A stretch of 64,000 bases of DNA from Chrysomallon squamiferum (GCA_012295275.1 CM022678.1:9786810-9850809); one strand, 5' to 3'. Shown: positions 12,360-35,999, numbered from the stretch's first letter. The notes: generated from the letters alone by a model not told the origin. A program made the numbers and translations.

Positions 12360-13049
12360 TTTTCTCTCTCTCTCTCTCTTTTTTTTATCTGTTAAGAAAT
12401 GTTTGGTTTTTTTTAATCATTAATTAAATAATTAATTAATTTTATCATCATTCTACCCTTTGTAATGAATCTTAACTCATAACGAAATAATAAATAACCG
12501 AAAAAAAAAAAAAAATAATAATAGAAAGAAATACCCGGCTATTTCTAAACCACACCTGAATCTCCATTTTTCTATGGCTCCGACTGTAGTCATAATAAAG
12601 CTTTTTATTGTACTGCTAGAACAACAACTAAATAAATTAATTGATAAAAATATAAAATACAAACAAACAGCATCACTTCGCCATCATAACAAGACGCCAG
12701 AGGATAAAACAGCAGCTAAAATATTTAGTCACTGTTGTTTTCTTACGATGCGTGACAGTTTACCCAAAACAATAAAATAATAACTTGCAAGTACAAAGAT
12801 TTTTATTGTTGTTGTTGTATTCACACTTTAAAATAATGAGACGGTTATAACCTTAATTGTATTTCTCAGCCTCTTGTAACAACAATACGACTGTGATATG
12901 CAATAATAATGATAAATGAGTTGGTCGAGCTATAATTTCTGAATAACGTTTGTAAGGTGGGGAAAGTTACTAACAATTAGTAATTGTTAACAGTGTAACA
13001 ACTCGCTCTGAGTAGTTGGTCAAATTCAGACTAAATTACTTTTTTAATA

Positions 13050-13094
<45 letters not shown>

Positions 13095-13400
13095 ATTTTA
13101 TATTAAAAATCCATAACTTTCGAACAATTTGACTCACAATTTTAAATATTTTGTTTCTGAAATCAGGATAAAAAGATCTACAGTTATAATTAACAACACC
13201 CCCAACAACAAACAACAACAACAACAACAATAGTATAGATAAAGAAAAAGTAACACTGATAATCAAAATAACTGAAAAATAAATATGTTTAAAAAGCTAT
13301 GACATAATAAAACAGCAAAAAAAAAAAATTTAAAATAATAAATTTAATGATATGAAATCACATAAACTTTAAATGTGTGTGTGTGTGTGTGTGCGTGTGT
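12360..13400. other. AT-rich intergenic stretch with short repeats
   Basis: CT run at 12,363-12,380, (GT)n at 13,050-13,091 and several A-rich runs. Frames on either strand near 12,480-12,780 are short and show no domain. No gene supported. Confidence 0.5.
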
Positions 13401-13610
13401 GTGTGTTTTAATGTTGCCGTTGTTGCCGTTGTACCGGCGTTGTTTCTAACGTTATTCCAGTACACTTCATTATTCCTTTTGGTTTTCTTTCCGTGTCCAA
13501 TATATACTAAAATATATTATTATTATCTCTGCTAATGCCGCCGTCGTTGGCGTCGTAACGTTCTGATTATTCTTTTCCTTTTTGATTAACTATTATTCAT
13601 ACTTTAATGA
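13400..13610. repeat. CpG-rich dispersed repeat, two diverged copies
   Basis: Two copies of a unit built on GCCGTTGTTGCCGTTGTACC / GCCGCCGTCGTTGGCGTCGT, then ACGTT, then T-rich sequence (TTCTTTTCCTTTTTGATTAA). The same unit forms a longer diverged array at 15,940-16,580. Intact CpG-rich cores stand out in this AT-rich window. Confidence 0.7.
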
Positions 13611-13964
13611 TCAGCTCGAGAGTGGTGTTACGGGTTCTTGTTTCACAGAATGATCTGGCGACAGACAGACGTACGTCTAGCGGCAAGGTTCGTAACACGT
13701 CGTCAAATAACTCGAGTCCCGTTCCTTGTTATAAAAGCCCGAAGGTTTGTTTGTTAAGGATACGACAGCCACGCCCACTGACCTGTCAGAAAGCGTGCCT
13801 GACGTAGTCGTGCCTCACAACAGCTCGCTCTGATTAGCATGTTAAATTTTTCCATTTCCATGTATTACGGCAGAACAGATTGGAAATGTGTTGTTAACTC
13901 ACAGTGCACAAACTACGTCGTGTCTGTGGACAACATGTTCCAGCCGGCAGAACTGATGCAGCAA

Positions 13965-14115
13965 CAACCACGCGGCCGTTTCATTCCAGTACATCCAAGA
14001 GAACCGCGATGACGTAGGATTTCATTTCAGTAAATCCAAGAGAACTGCCATGAGTAGGATTTCATTCCAGTACATCCAAGAGAACTGTCATGAGTAGGAT
14101 TTCATTCCGCTCCTA
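13965..14115. repeat. 41-bp tandem repeat, about 3 copies
   Basis: Three copies of TTTCATTCCAGTACATCCAA followed by GAGAACTGCCATGAGTAGGA, then a partial fourth. It lies just upstream of the transposase remnant. Confidence 0.8.
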
Positions 14116-14224
14116 GGACGTCAGATGAAATTGAGAGATCTGCTCACAACGCTGCACGCGCTGTATTCCTCACCACACGACTCAGTCGTTTTTATTTCCC
14201 AGTACACTCAGAGTATTTGTCGTC

Positions 14225-14565
14225 TGTAGCCTAAACTAGGATTGGCTTCAGAAAATACTGAAAACAGTGATGTACAAAAGGTGGCAAGTCGTGCTTCAGC
14301 CCTTCCGATGATGCCGCTGGACAAAGTTGAGGATGTTTTGACACAGTTGCCGACAGTCCCCAGAATGAAAAGGTAACATTGCTGATGGACTACGTCACTA
14401 ACACCTGGATGAAAGGGACCTGAACTCCAGAAATGTAGAAACACTTTGGCAATGACTGTCACCGAACAAATAACCACTTGGAAGGATGGCGCCATGAAAT
14501 CAATCAACTCGCACAGAAGAGTCATCCGACCACATCGAGAACTTTAGCGACAATCAACGGAAATA
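14225..14565 (+). pseudogene. decayed MULE/FLYWCH-type transposase-like fragment
   Basis: Plus-strand frames give SRASALPMMPLDKVEDVL, then LLMDYVTNTWMKGT, then HRTNNHLEGWRHEIN followed by QLAQKSHPTT. The series of an LPxxDVEDAF-like stretch, a W-containing stretch and an RTNNHLEGWHxxxN motif is what I know from the C-terminal part of FLYWCH/MULE-domain transposase-like proteins common in invertebrate genomes. The frame is broken by a shift near 14,370 and by TGA and TAG stops between the W stretch and the RTNNHLEG motif. The open minus-strand frame of 105 codons over the same bases is a shadow. Only the C-terminal end is recognisable, and the element boundaries are unknown. Confidence 0.6.
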
Positions 14566-15164
14566 TTATTTAAAATAAATCACCTTCGTTTGCTTTTCTT
14601 TTTCATTTTTTCATCATTTCTTTCTTTCTTTCTTTATTTATTTACTAATTTGTTTCTTTATTTGTTTATTTATTCTGTGTTTTGTTGTTCTCTCATCATT
14701 GTACTTCTCTTTGAATATTTAATTTCAGGTACATTTTGTAACAATTGTAGTCTCCGTTATTGTCATTATTGTACGTTTTGCGTTCAAAATGAATCGTGGA
14801 ACTGAATTATGGAGACAATTAATGTATTACTGAAATTTGAATAAAAATGTTATGCTATTTTTATAGTGAATAGTTTGTTGTATTAACATATACAAATTAA
14901 CATACAGAAAGATAGACACACAGACATACGACGTAAGGATAGATTTATACCAGAGCGTTAAAACTTAAGTATATTGTTGTATATCATTTTAACATTTTAA
15001 TTTGTTTTATTTATTTGTAATACCAACAACATAACCACTGAAACGAACTCTAACTGCTAACAAGTGCATTGTGGTACAGAAGTAGTCCGTTGTTACCTTT
15101 TGACTGCACACACTGTCAACCAGGTAAAAGGGAATTTAATGAGTACAGGGACGTAGATAGATCC

Positions 15165-15455
15165 TAATTAGTACACAAGTTTTTCTACGTCCCAAAGATA
15201 CAGTTACAGATATATTAACAAGAAATCCCGCGACGTAGAATTCATTTTAGCACCATCTACACAAGTTTTTCTACGTCCCAAAGATACAGTGACAGATATA
15301 TTAACAACAAATCCCGCGACGTAGAACTCATTTTAGCACCATCTATACAAGTTTTTCTACGTCCCAAAGATACAGTGACAGATATATTAACACGAAATCC
15401 CGCGACCGTACAATTCATTTTAACACCATTTATACAAGTTCTTCTACGTACAGGG
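15165..15455. repeat. 86-bp tandem repeat, about 3.5 copies
   Basis: Copies start CAAGTTTTTCTACGTCCCAA at about 15,177, 15,263 and 15,349, with a diverged fourth near 15,435. Each contains GACAGATATATTAAC and AAATCCCGCGACGTA. A 76-codon minus-strand frame across it reflects the repeat. Confidence 0.9.
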
Positions 15456-15939
15456 CCAAATATACAAAGGCAAATAAACAATGACAAATATATTAACGTT
15501 GTATTTTATTGAGTTCTGTACAAATTACGTTACATTTGCTGTTACTAGCTGTTTTTATGAATACAGTGTGATTGATATGTAATAACGAATATTTTGTTAA
15601 GAATACTATTACATGGATGATTTTTACACGGCATAATGGAAAAATAGTTTTGATATTTAGGATTTCTTCGATAATACAGTTACGCAGATCTAAAACGCTG
15701 TAAATTACAATAAAAGGTGAAGCAGTAATATTAACCGAATATTTTAAACAATTAAGCTGTTTCCAGACTAACGTCTTATTAACATAACTAGATTACAGAC
15801 GAGGTTCCTAGAATAAAAGTGAAAAAATGCTGGATTACGTTGATATAAATGAGAAATTACATTGATAATTAAAGTTTATGTCGATAACGTTTATTTTATT
15901 CGGACACTGATATTATAATTACTCCTCATCCTTTCACCA

Positions 15940-16580
15940 CCTATTAAAACATATTATTGTAATCTCTATTAATGTCGCCGTCGTTGCCGTCGAACTGGCG
16001 CTGTTCCTAACGTTACTGGTGTACTCCTCATCATTCGTTTTCGTTTTTTATTCGCTGTTATTCTTATTCTCTGACCGAGCCCATCATATATTAAAATATA
16101 TTATTATTATCTCCATTAATGTCGCCGTCATTACTGTCGCAACGGCGTTGTTCCCCATGTTCTAGGTGTACTTATCCTTTTTCTTTTGCTTTTTATTAAC
16201 TATTATTCATGTGTTGTTAGTGTAAAATCCTATGTTAAAAAGTATTATTACTATTCTATTAAATATAACTATCGTTGCTAGCTTTCAACGAGTATTTCTC
16301 ATTATTCTTTACGGCTTCTTTTTATTAATTCTTCGTCATACTTTCTGAGCGGGCGCGTCACCTATTAAAATATATTATTTTAATTTCTATTAATGTCGCC
16401 GGCAATACCGACGTAACAACGTTGTTATCAACGTTTACGGTGTATTCTCTTTATTCTCTTGCTTTTTAATAAGTATTATCCATACTTTCTTAGTGTCCGC
16501 ATTACTATTTGTGTTAATATCGCCATATTTGCCGTCGTAACGGCGTTGTTCCTGGCTTTGTTGGAGTACTTCTAATAATG
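15940..16580. repeat. CpG-rich diverged tandem repeat, about 5 copies
   Basis: Repeating blocks of TTAATGTCGCCGTCGTTGCC, an AACGGCGTTGTTCC-like segment, a GTGTACT segment and a T-rich half ending TATTAAAATATATTATTNTNA. Cores begin near 15,968, 16,118, 16,262 (weak), 16,390 and 16,515. Spacing is irregular (about 120-150 bp), so this is an old, diverged array. The same unit occurs at 13,400-13,610. Confidence 0.65.
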
Positions 16581-16763
16581 GAAACAAAACTGACTCTTTA
16601 TAAACTTAATGAAGTTAACATATGGTAGTATTGAAATATTTTGCTCTACATTATTTTATAGAATTAGCCGAATTCATCGAAAAGTTGTAAATCAAATTTC
16701 TCTTGATATTGCATATGCATTAATGGTCTAAGGGAAATAACCTATTTAACCTGTTTGTAAAAT

Positions 16764-17109
<346 letters not shown>

Positions 17110-17110
<1 letters not shown>

Positions 17111-18418
17111 CACTACTGACTGATACTCAGTTTTTTTTTATAGATGTATACTCTTGATTAAATAATTTTTTTATTAAACCCTGTTATAATCAGAGAGAGA
17201 CGATATGAAATTATAATAATTTCGTTTCTTACACCTACAAACAATTTTAAAAAGAGAGAGAACAATACTTCCTAATCGATTATTCTATTAAAATGTTTTT
17301 ATTGTATCTAGAGGAAAGAAGTTCTAGACATGATTCTGATGTTTAGTTAGTTTTCTGTAAATCACATGGTAAGTGTATGGAGAGTATCAGAGATCCTGGG
17401 GTATCTCTAATATTATGTAAACAAAAGTATCAGTCTGTAGTGCAAACTTATTGGTCAGCTTCAGACGAAACGTCTTTTAAATCATATTTCTAAGTGAGCA
17501 GCTGCTGATTGTGGTTCCATCAGTCTTTTGTCTAAAATATTTAATAATTAATTATTTTACTAATGTTTGCTGTTACAGTTTCTTTAATGTAGTAATATAG
17601 CATATAGAAAAATATAGAAAAATATTGATTGTCTTATTCTTGCCAAATTTACAGATTTAATTAATATTTGAGAAACAAAACGAAAGTTGACAAATTGAAC
17701 ATTTATTTTATTTTGTAACATGATTACATTATTTAGCATTAATGTACTATTAATGGAATGACATACGCCCTTTGTGACAGAATCACAAATGACCTTTCTC
17801 TCTCAAGATGTTTGTTTTTCTGGAAAGAAGAAAATGAGAAACATTTCTCTACCTTATATCTACCTTATCTAACATAGTTCTTGAATAAAAGGCAGTCTAC
17901 AAAAACAAGACATTTTTGATATTTAAAAATGTTCACCTCTTGAAACATAATAAACCAGAATCTTTCCATTCTGAAAACTGGATTTTCTTTCTAACCTATT
18001 AGTCTTTCTTAACATAAAAAATGCAATAATATAAAATTAATATTTACTTTGACTATAACTTTTCTCTCTCGTAAGATATCTGCTTTGCTTTTGTATAAGC
18101 AAATATTTCTTATTTAAAATTTCATTTATCATCAGTAATAAACATGGATTAAAAGGTGTTTGTAAAGTGTCATGCGAGGTCACGATTACGTCATTACTTT
18201 TACATACTATACCATGTAAAACAAGTTTCTGAGGTGAAGATAATGATAATTCTTTTTCAAAATAAATAAATAGACAAAAAGAAGAACAAATTCAGGAAAA
18301 GGGGATGATTTTGAAATGAATATAAAATATAATATTATTTCCGCTCATTCTACATTTTGCCTTATAAACTGCGCTGCTGGATAAGCTTAATGTTTCTTTT
18401 CTCTTTTTTTAATCGTTT

Positions 18419-18469
<51 letters not shown>

Positions 18470-18767
18470 CTAATACGTGGCAAAGTTTATACGAATAAAA
18501 ATATGACTGATTAAAAAATAACGTGTTATTTTCTTTATCTGCTCGGCGTTACGCAATGTTAATCAGTGAGATATTGACAGTTTACATTTTATATAGACTA
18601 ATTATCAGTATAATTAGAGAGATATAACATATTAACCTCACCACTTCCTGTAAAACACCTTTTCTTTTAAAATCTCTAAATAAGAGAATTTTACTCTCAT
18701 AGCGTCTCTGTAGTTCTAGATATTATGTTTGTAATTATCACATTAATAAGTAACAGAAAACCACATT

Positions 18768-18864
<97 letters not shown>

Positions 18865-20674
18865 GTGTGTGTGTGTGTGTGTGTGCAGAGGAGTTTTTCA
18901 AATTAAGGTTTTTGAATACAGTAACCAATATGTTACCGGTTAATCATTTAATTTATATGTCTAATATCATATTTAATTTGGATCAGCGTAGATAATTTTA
19001 GACTGCTCGACAGAATTTACGTTTTTATTTAATACCAGCTGTGCAGCTTATACGAATAAATTGAGTGAAAAGTACGTTCTATCTTAGTAACATCGATATT
19101 TTATTAAGTTTATCTCTGTTTTGCATCATAACAAATATTGATAATATACATAATTTCAGTATAATTTTGGATACAGATAGAGAAATATTATCGGCTTTTA
19201 CAGAAAAATTTGGATACTTTTAATAACAGTAAATATATTCGTTCAATTTCAAACTAACTTTGAAAATTGCGATCATCATAAATCTACCTGAACATCATTT
19301 ATTATCAAATTATAGACAAAATGAATTGATTCCATAGACAGACACACATACATACAGACAGAAAAACCCGAAACTGAACTGAATACTTAAAATCACCAGT
19401 AAAAGAAAAGATGTAAAAAGCAAGCTTAATGTGGTATTATATTATAATTCATGTACAAACATTTTCTTACAAGTTCATTTGCCTATGAAATGTAAAACGT
19501 CTATCCATCCTAGCTATCTTCAATGTATCTATCAGTCTATTATTTAACTACATACGTAAACTCCAGCTCACTGATATCAACTTATGTATATAACTATCCT
19601 CTAAGGCAAACACGTAAACCAAACTCTTTCTTTTCTCTCTCTGTGTGTGTCTAATCTATCTATTTATCTACTATAACTGTTTTTGTCTATAATGACGACA
19701 GTTATAATATCTGACATAACGACATTAACAATAATTGCAATAATACTACATAAAATGATAATAAAATAATAATTACGAAAGACTACTGAAACGAGGGAAA
19801 AGAAAGGATTAAGAAAAAAAATAAAACGATTATTTCAGGCAAATATTTATTATAAAGAAACAGTTACATTAAATAGAAATAAACAAATAATATATAGGTT
19901 TAAATAAAATCATTTTAGTGAACTTAAGATGTCACTAGTAATCATTCGCCTCTTCTTTGTCCTTATCATTTACTGAAACAAAAAAAACAAAAACAAAAAT
20001 TATTTCTGCGTCATTTCTTTTTACTTTCTTTCTTCTTTTTTTTAAACTTTTACTCAACACTCAGTCTTTCTTGTATATTTACCAACGTGTGTGTTAAATA
20101 GAGTTATTTCCCGTAGTCCACGAACATCTGAAATAGACTACTCGTCGCATATGACGGTAAATTAGATGTGCTGCTTTTAGATGAAAATAACTAATTCTGC
20201 ATAATGTTTTGTAGCAGACAGAACCAGCTTATTAACATAGCCTGCGTTTTCTTTGTCTTTTATATAACCAGTTTCCTTTATTTTTGGTTTATTTAATGTG
20301 ATAATTATTATATAATTGAATTACTGCAAAGGTGGTAACATTTCATTTTTTTTTTTTTTTTTTTTTTGTTCTTTTGTAACGTGGACGTAATATACCATCT
20401 CGTACTATTTTATTTCCCTTTTTATATTTATTTCCATTTTGAATGCTTTAGAGGTGATATTTACATGTAAAAAGCAAACTGATCACGTATTATTTGAAAG
20501 ACTGCCTTGATACATTCATTGTAATGCCTGATAACAGTTTTACAACAAAACAATTTAAATAAAAATTTTAAAGGACCTTCAAAAATAAATGTTTCACTCT
20601 TTTTCGTTAAAACAAAAAGCATTCGACTTCTGAAACATGTACTGTTTTGTATGCAAATAATGAATGTGGTATTT

Positions 20675-20708
<34 letters not shown>

Positions 20709-22400
20709 ATTTTCAACTTATTTTGTATTGCTTAACTTTAACATAATTTGATCTAATCAATGCATTCTTCAATGGAAAAATCCTTCTAAATAATTATTCT
20801 ATTAAAGTTTATTATTTTATCTACTTAAACCAGATTACATTACGCACAGTTATTTCAAATATTTCAGTGCAATCTCATGCCAGAGAGCGGTCAAAGTCTT
20901 GTAACGTAGATACTGTACGTGTCATGAATACATAAAATGTGGTCAGTTCAAATGTTTACTTCCTGGGGATTGAACGTCGGCTTAATTGGGGTATATATAT
21001 ATATATCTATATATCTATCTATCTATCTATATATATATATATATACACACACACACAGACACATACAGAAATCGTACAATAAAGAATACAATCAGAACAA
21101 AAGAAAAAGAAAAACAATAAGGAAGGTAAAAATATCAAAAGGAACATTATTAAATATAACATTATAAACAATTCATTGATAACCAGCTTATATTATTTGA
21201 ATAGCTAATAATAAATTTAGTGACGGTAATAAGAGCACCCTTTGATATACACGCACTATTCTGTTAGCTCACCAATCCATCCACGATCAAAGAAAGGGCG
21301 ATAAAGTTCAAGTAATACACATAAAAGTACGTAAACCAGATTACATTACACACGTTCGCAACGGGGAAAGTGGCAACGTCTTTAACCTGTCTAGTTCAAG
21401 CTGTTCACTTATATAAAAACAGAAACAAATAAATAAATTATCTCATATAACAATAATTAAATTGCCGGCATTAACTTAAATAAACAAACAGTACTTTTGG
21501 AAATATTTTTTAGCATTTAGCTAAGATATAATTTTGTCCAAGGTTAATACTGAAGATTTCTACCTGTCTTTAGTGTAACATGTACGTTTATACAATTGCA
21601 ATCGTTTAGTATTAAAAGGAATAGTTATATATCGATATCAAAGCATCTAGTTAACATTATCTTTTGTGTCAGGTGAGAATAATAGCGTTTTGGTAAACTA
21701 CTTAACACTGATTGATCATATGACTAACATAATGCAGCACTCTGTTCTGTTTTCAGCTCAACTCGACATGTCTATAATAAAAATTATTCCAAAACGACAA
21801 GACTGGTCGGCCTAAGTAAAAATAAAAGAAGAAAGATTAACGATGTTACATAAGTAAAGACAGATAAAATAAAAATAAATGTAGATGTTCTTTACTAGCG
21901 TGTTGGAATTCACAAGTGAAAATATTTAGGATGTCAAACCCGCCTGAGAAATACTGGCAAATAAATAAAGATGTATATTGTATGTGCATACTTCAATGTG
22001 TCAAGGCAGATATTTTTTTTTTTTTTTTTTTTTCCGAATTTAACTTCTGAGATAGTCAGTTCAACATTTACACGTACACTGACCTAAACACTTGAAGTCT
22101 TGAAAGCCAGGTTTGGTGTGATATGAAATATATTGGAGATGATTAGAAAATATATCTTAAGAATGGGCTTGCTATTCATAATGTATTCGCAAAGAAAAAG
22201 AAACAAAATTACGATGCCAAAAGTTTTAATGGAAATGATCTCTGGAAGCTGAAACCAGCAAACTTTCGATATTACCTCCCACTTGTTATGAATAACCAAG
22301 AAACAGCTTGCCTTCATTTAAATAACTCATTCGTCACTTGACTATCATAAATCTAAATAATAATGATCATACATAATAAGAACATGCAGTGATTAGTGTG
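17110..22400. other. AT-rich stretch without a recognised gene
   Basis: Contains (TA)n at 18,434-18,456, a (CT)n(TA)n(GT)n compound microsatellite at 18,773-18,887, T runs near 20,347-20,368 and 22,013-22,033, and (TTA)n at 20,678-20,706. No exon-like coding segment was identified. Part of it could be 3' flank of the receptor gene upstream. Confidence 0.5.
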
Positions 22401-22403
22401 TTT

Positions 22404-30796
<8,393 letters not shown>

Positions 30797-30811
30797 GGTT
30801 TGTTGTAACAA

Positions 30812-30826
30812 CTGAGTATATATCCG
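30812..30826 (-). promoter_or_regulatory. possible TATA element of the receptor gene
   Basis: GGATATATAC on the minus strand, 16-30 bp upstream of the receptor start codon. If it is a real TATA box the 5' UTR would be very short. The evidence is sequence and position only. Confidence 0.3.
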
Positions 30827-30899
30827 GGAAGAGCGGGGTACACTGTGTGGTATGTTACAGTCGACTGAGTTTGAGAGTATTTACCAGACAGCTTGTTTC

Positions 30900-32640
30900 A
30901 AAGAAACTCTTTAGTAACCCTGGGAACACACATTTCTTTTATTATTCTTTTGTCGTCGCGGTTGTTGCCACTGTAGCTTTTCTTATGTATCCAGTATTTT
31001 GCTTGTTCTGGTGGAAATATTAGTTCATTTTAATGTTTTTATTTGTGTTGTTGTGGCGTTATGATTGCTTTTGTTTTTTAATCTTGTTATTTTGTTATTA
31101 TTATTAGTAGTAGTAGTAATAGTAATAGTAGTTGTAGTAGTAGCTGTTCTTGCTGTTGTAGTCTGAGGAAGCGGCGGAGTAATTTATTGGACTGCTCATG
31201 CAAGATGCGCTGACTGTGTTATTTCCCGTTCTAGATAGAACAAAATACTCGTTTATCAAGATTAGTGGTACATATTAAAAATACATTTCTGTTAACTGAA
31301 CACAAGTAAAAAATCACTCTGAGTTTTATATTTTATAACCTGTGTGATTCACATTTGATATTTAATTAAATATATAATGATGATGATGATGATGAAGATG
31401 AAGATAATAATAAGTAAATAAATAAATAAATAAATACATATTTTTTCAAAAATCCTATAACTTACTAATTCGTTTTTTTCTTTTTGTTTCTTTGTTTGTT
31501 TGGGAATGCCTCTTCGCTTTCTTTTGCTGTCAGGTTAAGTGGTTTACCGATGTGATAGTGTTTCTATGTTTCTTAACACAGATCTGTCATTTAATAGTCA
31601 TAGCAAGTTTGGTAATTTTGTACATTTGGGGGGGGGATATTTTTGTGAACAGAAGAATGATAAATGTTTGTTATGATTGTTATTTATTTCTTGTTCTTTT
31701 TGTTTTCAGTTTTTCAATTTCTTTTTATATATATTTTTGTTATATTCTTGAAATGAAAGAGTCCAGATCCTATCAGATCCGTCTGTATTTGTGTAATTAT
31801 TTTAGCAGGCTGAGCTAATATTCAAGTGTATGTCACTGTTTCGTACTAACTGTCATGTTCTGTACACAGACCACGCAGCTGACACTGGAAACTTGTAGAA
31901 CGAGTTTTTCAATGCATCATGAACGTCACAATGAAGATATGTTTTTATTTTAGTATCAAGCCTCGAATAGAAACACGCGATGAATATTCCCAGTGTTTAA
32001 TTGCGTTTGACAGAGAAGCGGGGTTTAAACATGATATTTTGCTCAGTATGCGCAAGAAAAGAGTTCATCAATTGACCTAAAACCTAGTCAGCCATGACAC
32101 ACTGCATAATTCATCACTTCTTCCTTTCTTCATTATCATCACCACAAAATTTAAGATATTTACCAACGCAAATAAACTGTAATAAGTAAATAAGTAAATA
32201 AATAAATAAATAATATTATAGTATACATGTATCATATTATATTATAGTTTATTATATATATATATTAAATATTATCATTATATTTTTAAAATATTCATCA
32301 ACGATAAATCTTTGAGTAGGATAGGATTGGGCAAATGTTTGGAGCCTTTCATTAACCTCCACTTGAAAAACGACTTCCCGTCTCAGAGAACAGTTGGTAA
32401 ACTGATGGTTTCTTAGATCCATTTAACTCCTGTTTGTTACAATTTTATTAAAATTCATTGTACTCTTTATTTAGTGTCATCTTCAATATAGCAGATAAAA
32501 CTAAATGTGTCTGCCTGTTCCTTTATCTCATGTATGTGGGGTGCTTCACTCGATTACCTTTCCTTCTGTTTCCTGTGATATTTCAGCCTGATTGTTCGTT
32601 GATAATTTACCTTAAAATGTGTTCTTCGTTTTCTTTACTA
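30900..32640. other. stretch without a recognised gene
   Basis: Contains TAGTAG-type repeats (31,105-31,145), GATGAT/ATAA repeats (31,378-31,432) and a G9 run (31,628-31,636). Frames such as 31,492-31,818 show no domain. Sequence upstream of the receptor start, so part may be regulatory, but no element can be named. Confidence 0.45.
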
Positions 32641-32651
32641 CTTTCTTTAGT

Positions 32652-32873
32652 TGTCTACGTATGAAAACAGAGTTATTTCCCTTAAATAATAAATATTACA
32701 TCTCAGACATAAATATGTTTATATCGATATTTTTATTTGTAGTTATTTATTTATTAATTTATTTATTATTACTATTATTATTATTGTTTTGTTGTTTTTT
32801 TTAATGTTTTTTTAATGTACAAAAAATCATCAGCAAACCGTAATAACAATAATAATAATAATAATAATAATAA

Positions 32874-32911
<38 letters not shown>

Positions 32912-33130
32912 CTACGTATGAAAACAGAGTTATTTCCCTTAAATAATAAATATTACATCTCAGACATAAATATGTTTATATCGATATTTTTATTTGTAGT
33001 TATTTATTTATTAATTTATTTATTATTACTATTATTATTATTGTTTTGTTGTTTTTTTTAATGTTTTTTTAATGTACAAAAAATCATCAGCAAACCGTAA
33101 TAACAATAATAATAATAATAATAATAATAA

Positions 33131-33165
<35 letters not shown>
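32652..33165. repeat. 258-bp tandem duplication ending in (TAA)n(GAA)n
   Basis: GTCTACGTATGAAAACAGAG starts at about 32,653 and again at about 32,910, and the copies appear identical up to the variable TAA and GAA runs at each end. Near-identity indicates a recent duplication or an assembly artefact. Each copy contains the AGAGTTATTTCCCTTAAATA stretch. Confidence 0.93.
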
Positions 33166-33689
33166 TAATGAAAGTTATTGGTCTCGTATAACTGTATCAT
33201 TACAAAAGAAAAAGACTTACTATTAAACTGATGTACAAGTATTTTAAGTGAAATCAAATTTGATGGTTATATGAATAAAAAAACACATTCAATACACACA
33301 TTTAAGTAACATCAGTAACATTAAGTAAATTCAATAACATTCTACATGAAAGTCTTTAAAAACATAAAGTAATTTCAACAACAATTTAAATGAAAATCTA
33401 TATATGCACTTTGTGACTCAAGATTTAGTATCAGATTAAGTAAAGTTCTCCTTTTTACATAGTTTATCAATTTCACACCTGCAACTGTCTACCTGATATC
33501 ATTTCACAACTGGAATGAAATCGATATTCAACATGTCTGCTCTCAGGAGTGCTGATGTCGGTCTGTGTTTGTGTGTGAGTTAAACAGAAAGTCTACACTT
33601 CACTAGCAGTTGTTAACGACTGAAGCGAAAACTCTTTTTATGTCTACATCTTTCTTTAAACTGCAGCGAAGACCTCGCCGCCTCTGAAA

Positions 33690-34708
33690 CGTACACTCAA
33701 CCAGTCTTCACACCAACACTCAACCAGTCTTCACACTAACACTCAACCAGTCTTCACACCAACACTCAACCAGTCTTCACACTAACACTCAACCAGTCTT
33801 CACACTAACACTCAACCAGTCTTCACACTAACACTCAACCAGTCTTCACACCAACACTCAACCAGTCTTCACACTAACACTCAACCAGTCTTCACACCAA
33901 CACTCAACCAGTCTTCACACTAACACTCAACCAGTCTTCACACTAACACTCAACCAGTCTTCACACTAACACTCAACCAGTCTTCACACCAACACTCAAC
34001 CAGTCTTCACACTAACACTCAACCATTCTTCTCACTAACACTCAACCAGTCTTCACACTAACACTCAACCAGTCTTCACACCAACACTCAACCAGTCTTC
34101 ACACCAACACTCAACCAGTCTTCACACCAACACTCAACCAGACTTCACACCAACACTCAACCAGTCTTCACACCAACACTCCACCAGTCTTCACACTAAC
34201 ACTCAACCAGTCTTCACATCAACACTCAACCAGTCTTCACACCAACACTCAACCAGTCTTCACACTAACACTCAACCAGTCTTCACACCAACACTCAACC
34301 AGTCTTCACACTAACACTCAACCAGTCTTCACACTAACACTCAACCAGTCTTCACACTAACACTCAACCAGTCTTCACACCAACACTCAACCAGTCTTCA
34401 CTCAACCTAACACTCAACCAGTCTTCAACACTCAACAGTCTTCACACCAACACTCAACCAGTCTTCACACTAACACTCAACCAGTCTTCACACTAACACT
34501 CAACCAGTCTTCACACTAACACTCAACCAGTCTTCACACTAACACTCAACCAGTCTTCACACTAACACTCAACCAGTCTTCACACCAACACTCAACCAGT
34601 CTTCACACTAACACTCAACCAGTCTTCACACCAACATTCAACCAGTCTTCACACCAACACTCAACCAGTCTTCACACCAACACTCAACCAGTCTTCACAC
34701 CAACACGA
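33690..34708. repeat. 23-bp satellite, about 44 copies
   Basis: Unit CAACCAGTCTTCACACTAAC + ACT (CTAAC or CCAAC variants), about 1 kb long, with a disturbed stretch near 34,405-34,440. 23 bp is not a multiple of 3 and no frame is open across it. No coding or exon match was recognised. Confidence 0.97.
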
Positions 34709-34719
34709 ATGCTCAAGTT

Positions 34720-35924
<1,205 letters not shown>

Positions 35925-35999
35925 AAACCGTTTAGTTCTAGCTGATTTCAAATGCTGGTTTAACTTCACTTGTTAGCTATGAATGGAGAAATTTACAGA

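Noticed and set aside
14208-14525. 105-codon minus-strand ORF
   Set aside because: It is antisense to the MULE-like remnant, whose plus-strand frames carry the family motifs.
33690-34708. CRISPR-like regular repeats
   Set aside because: Contiguous 23-bp satellite without spacers in an animal genome.
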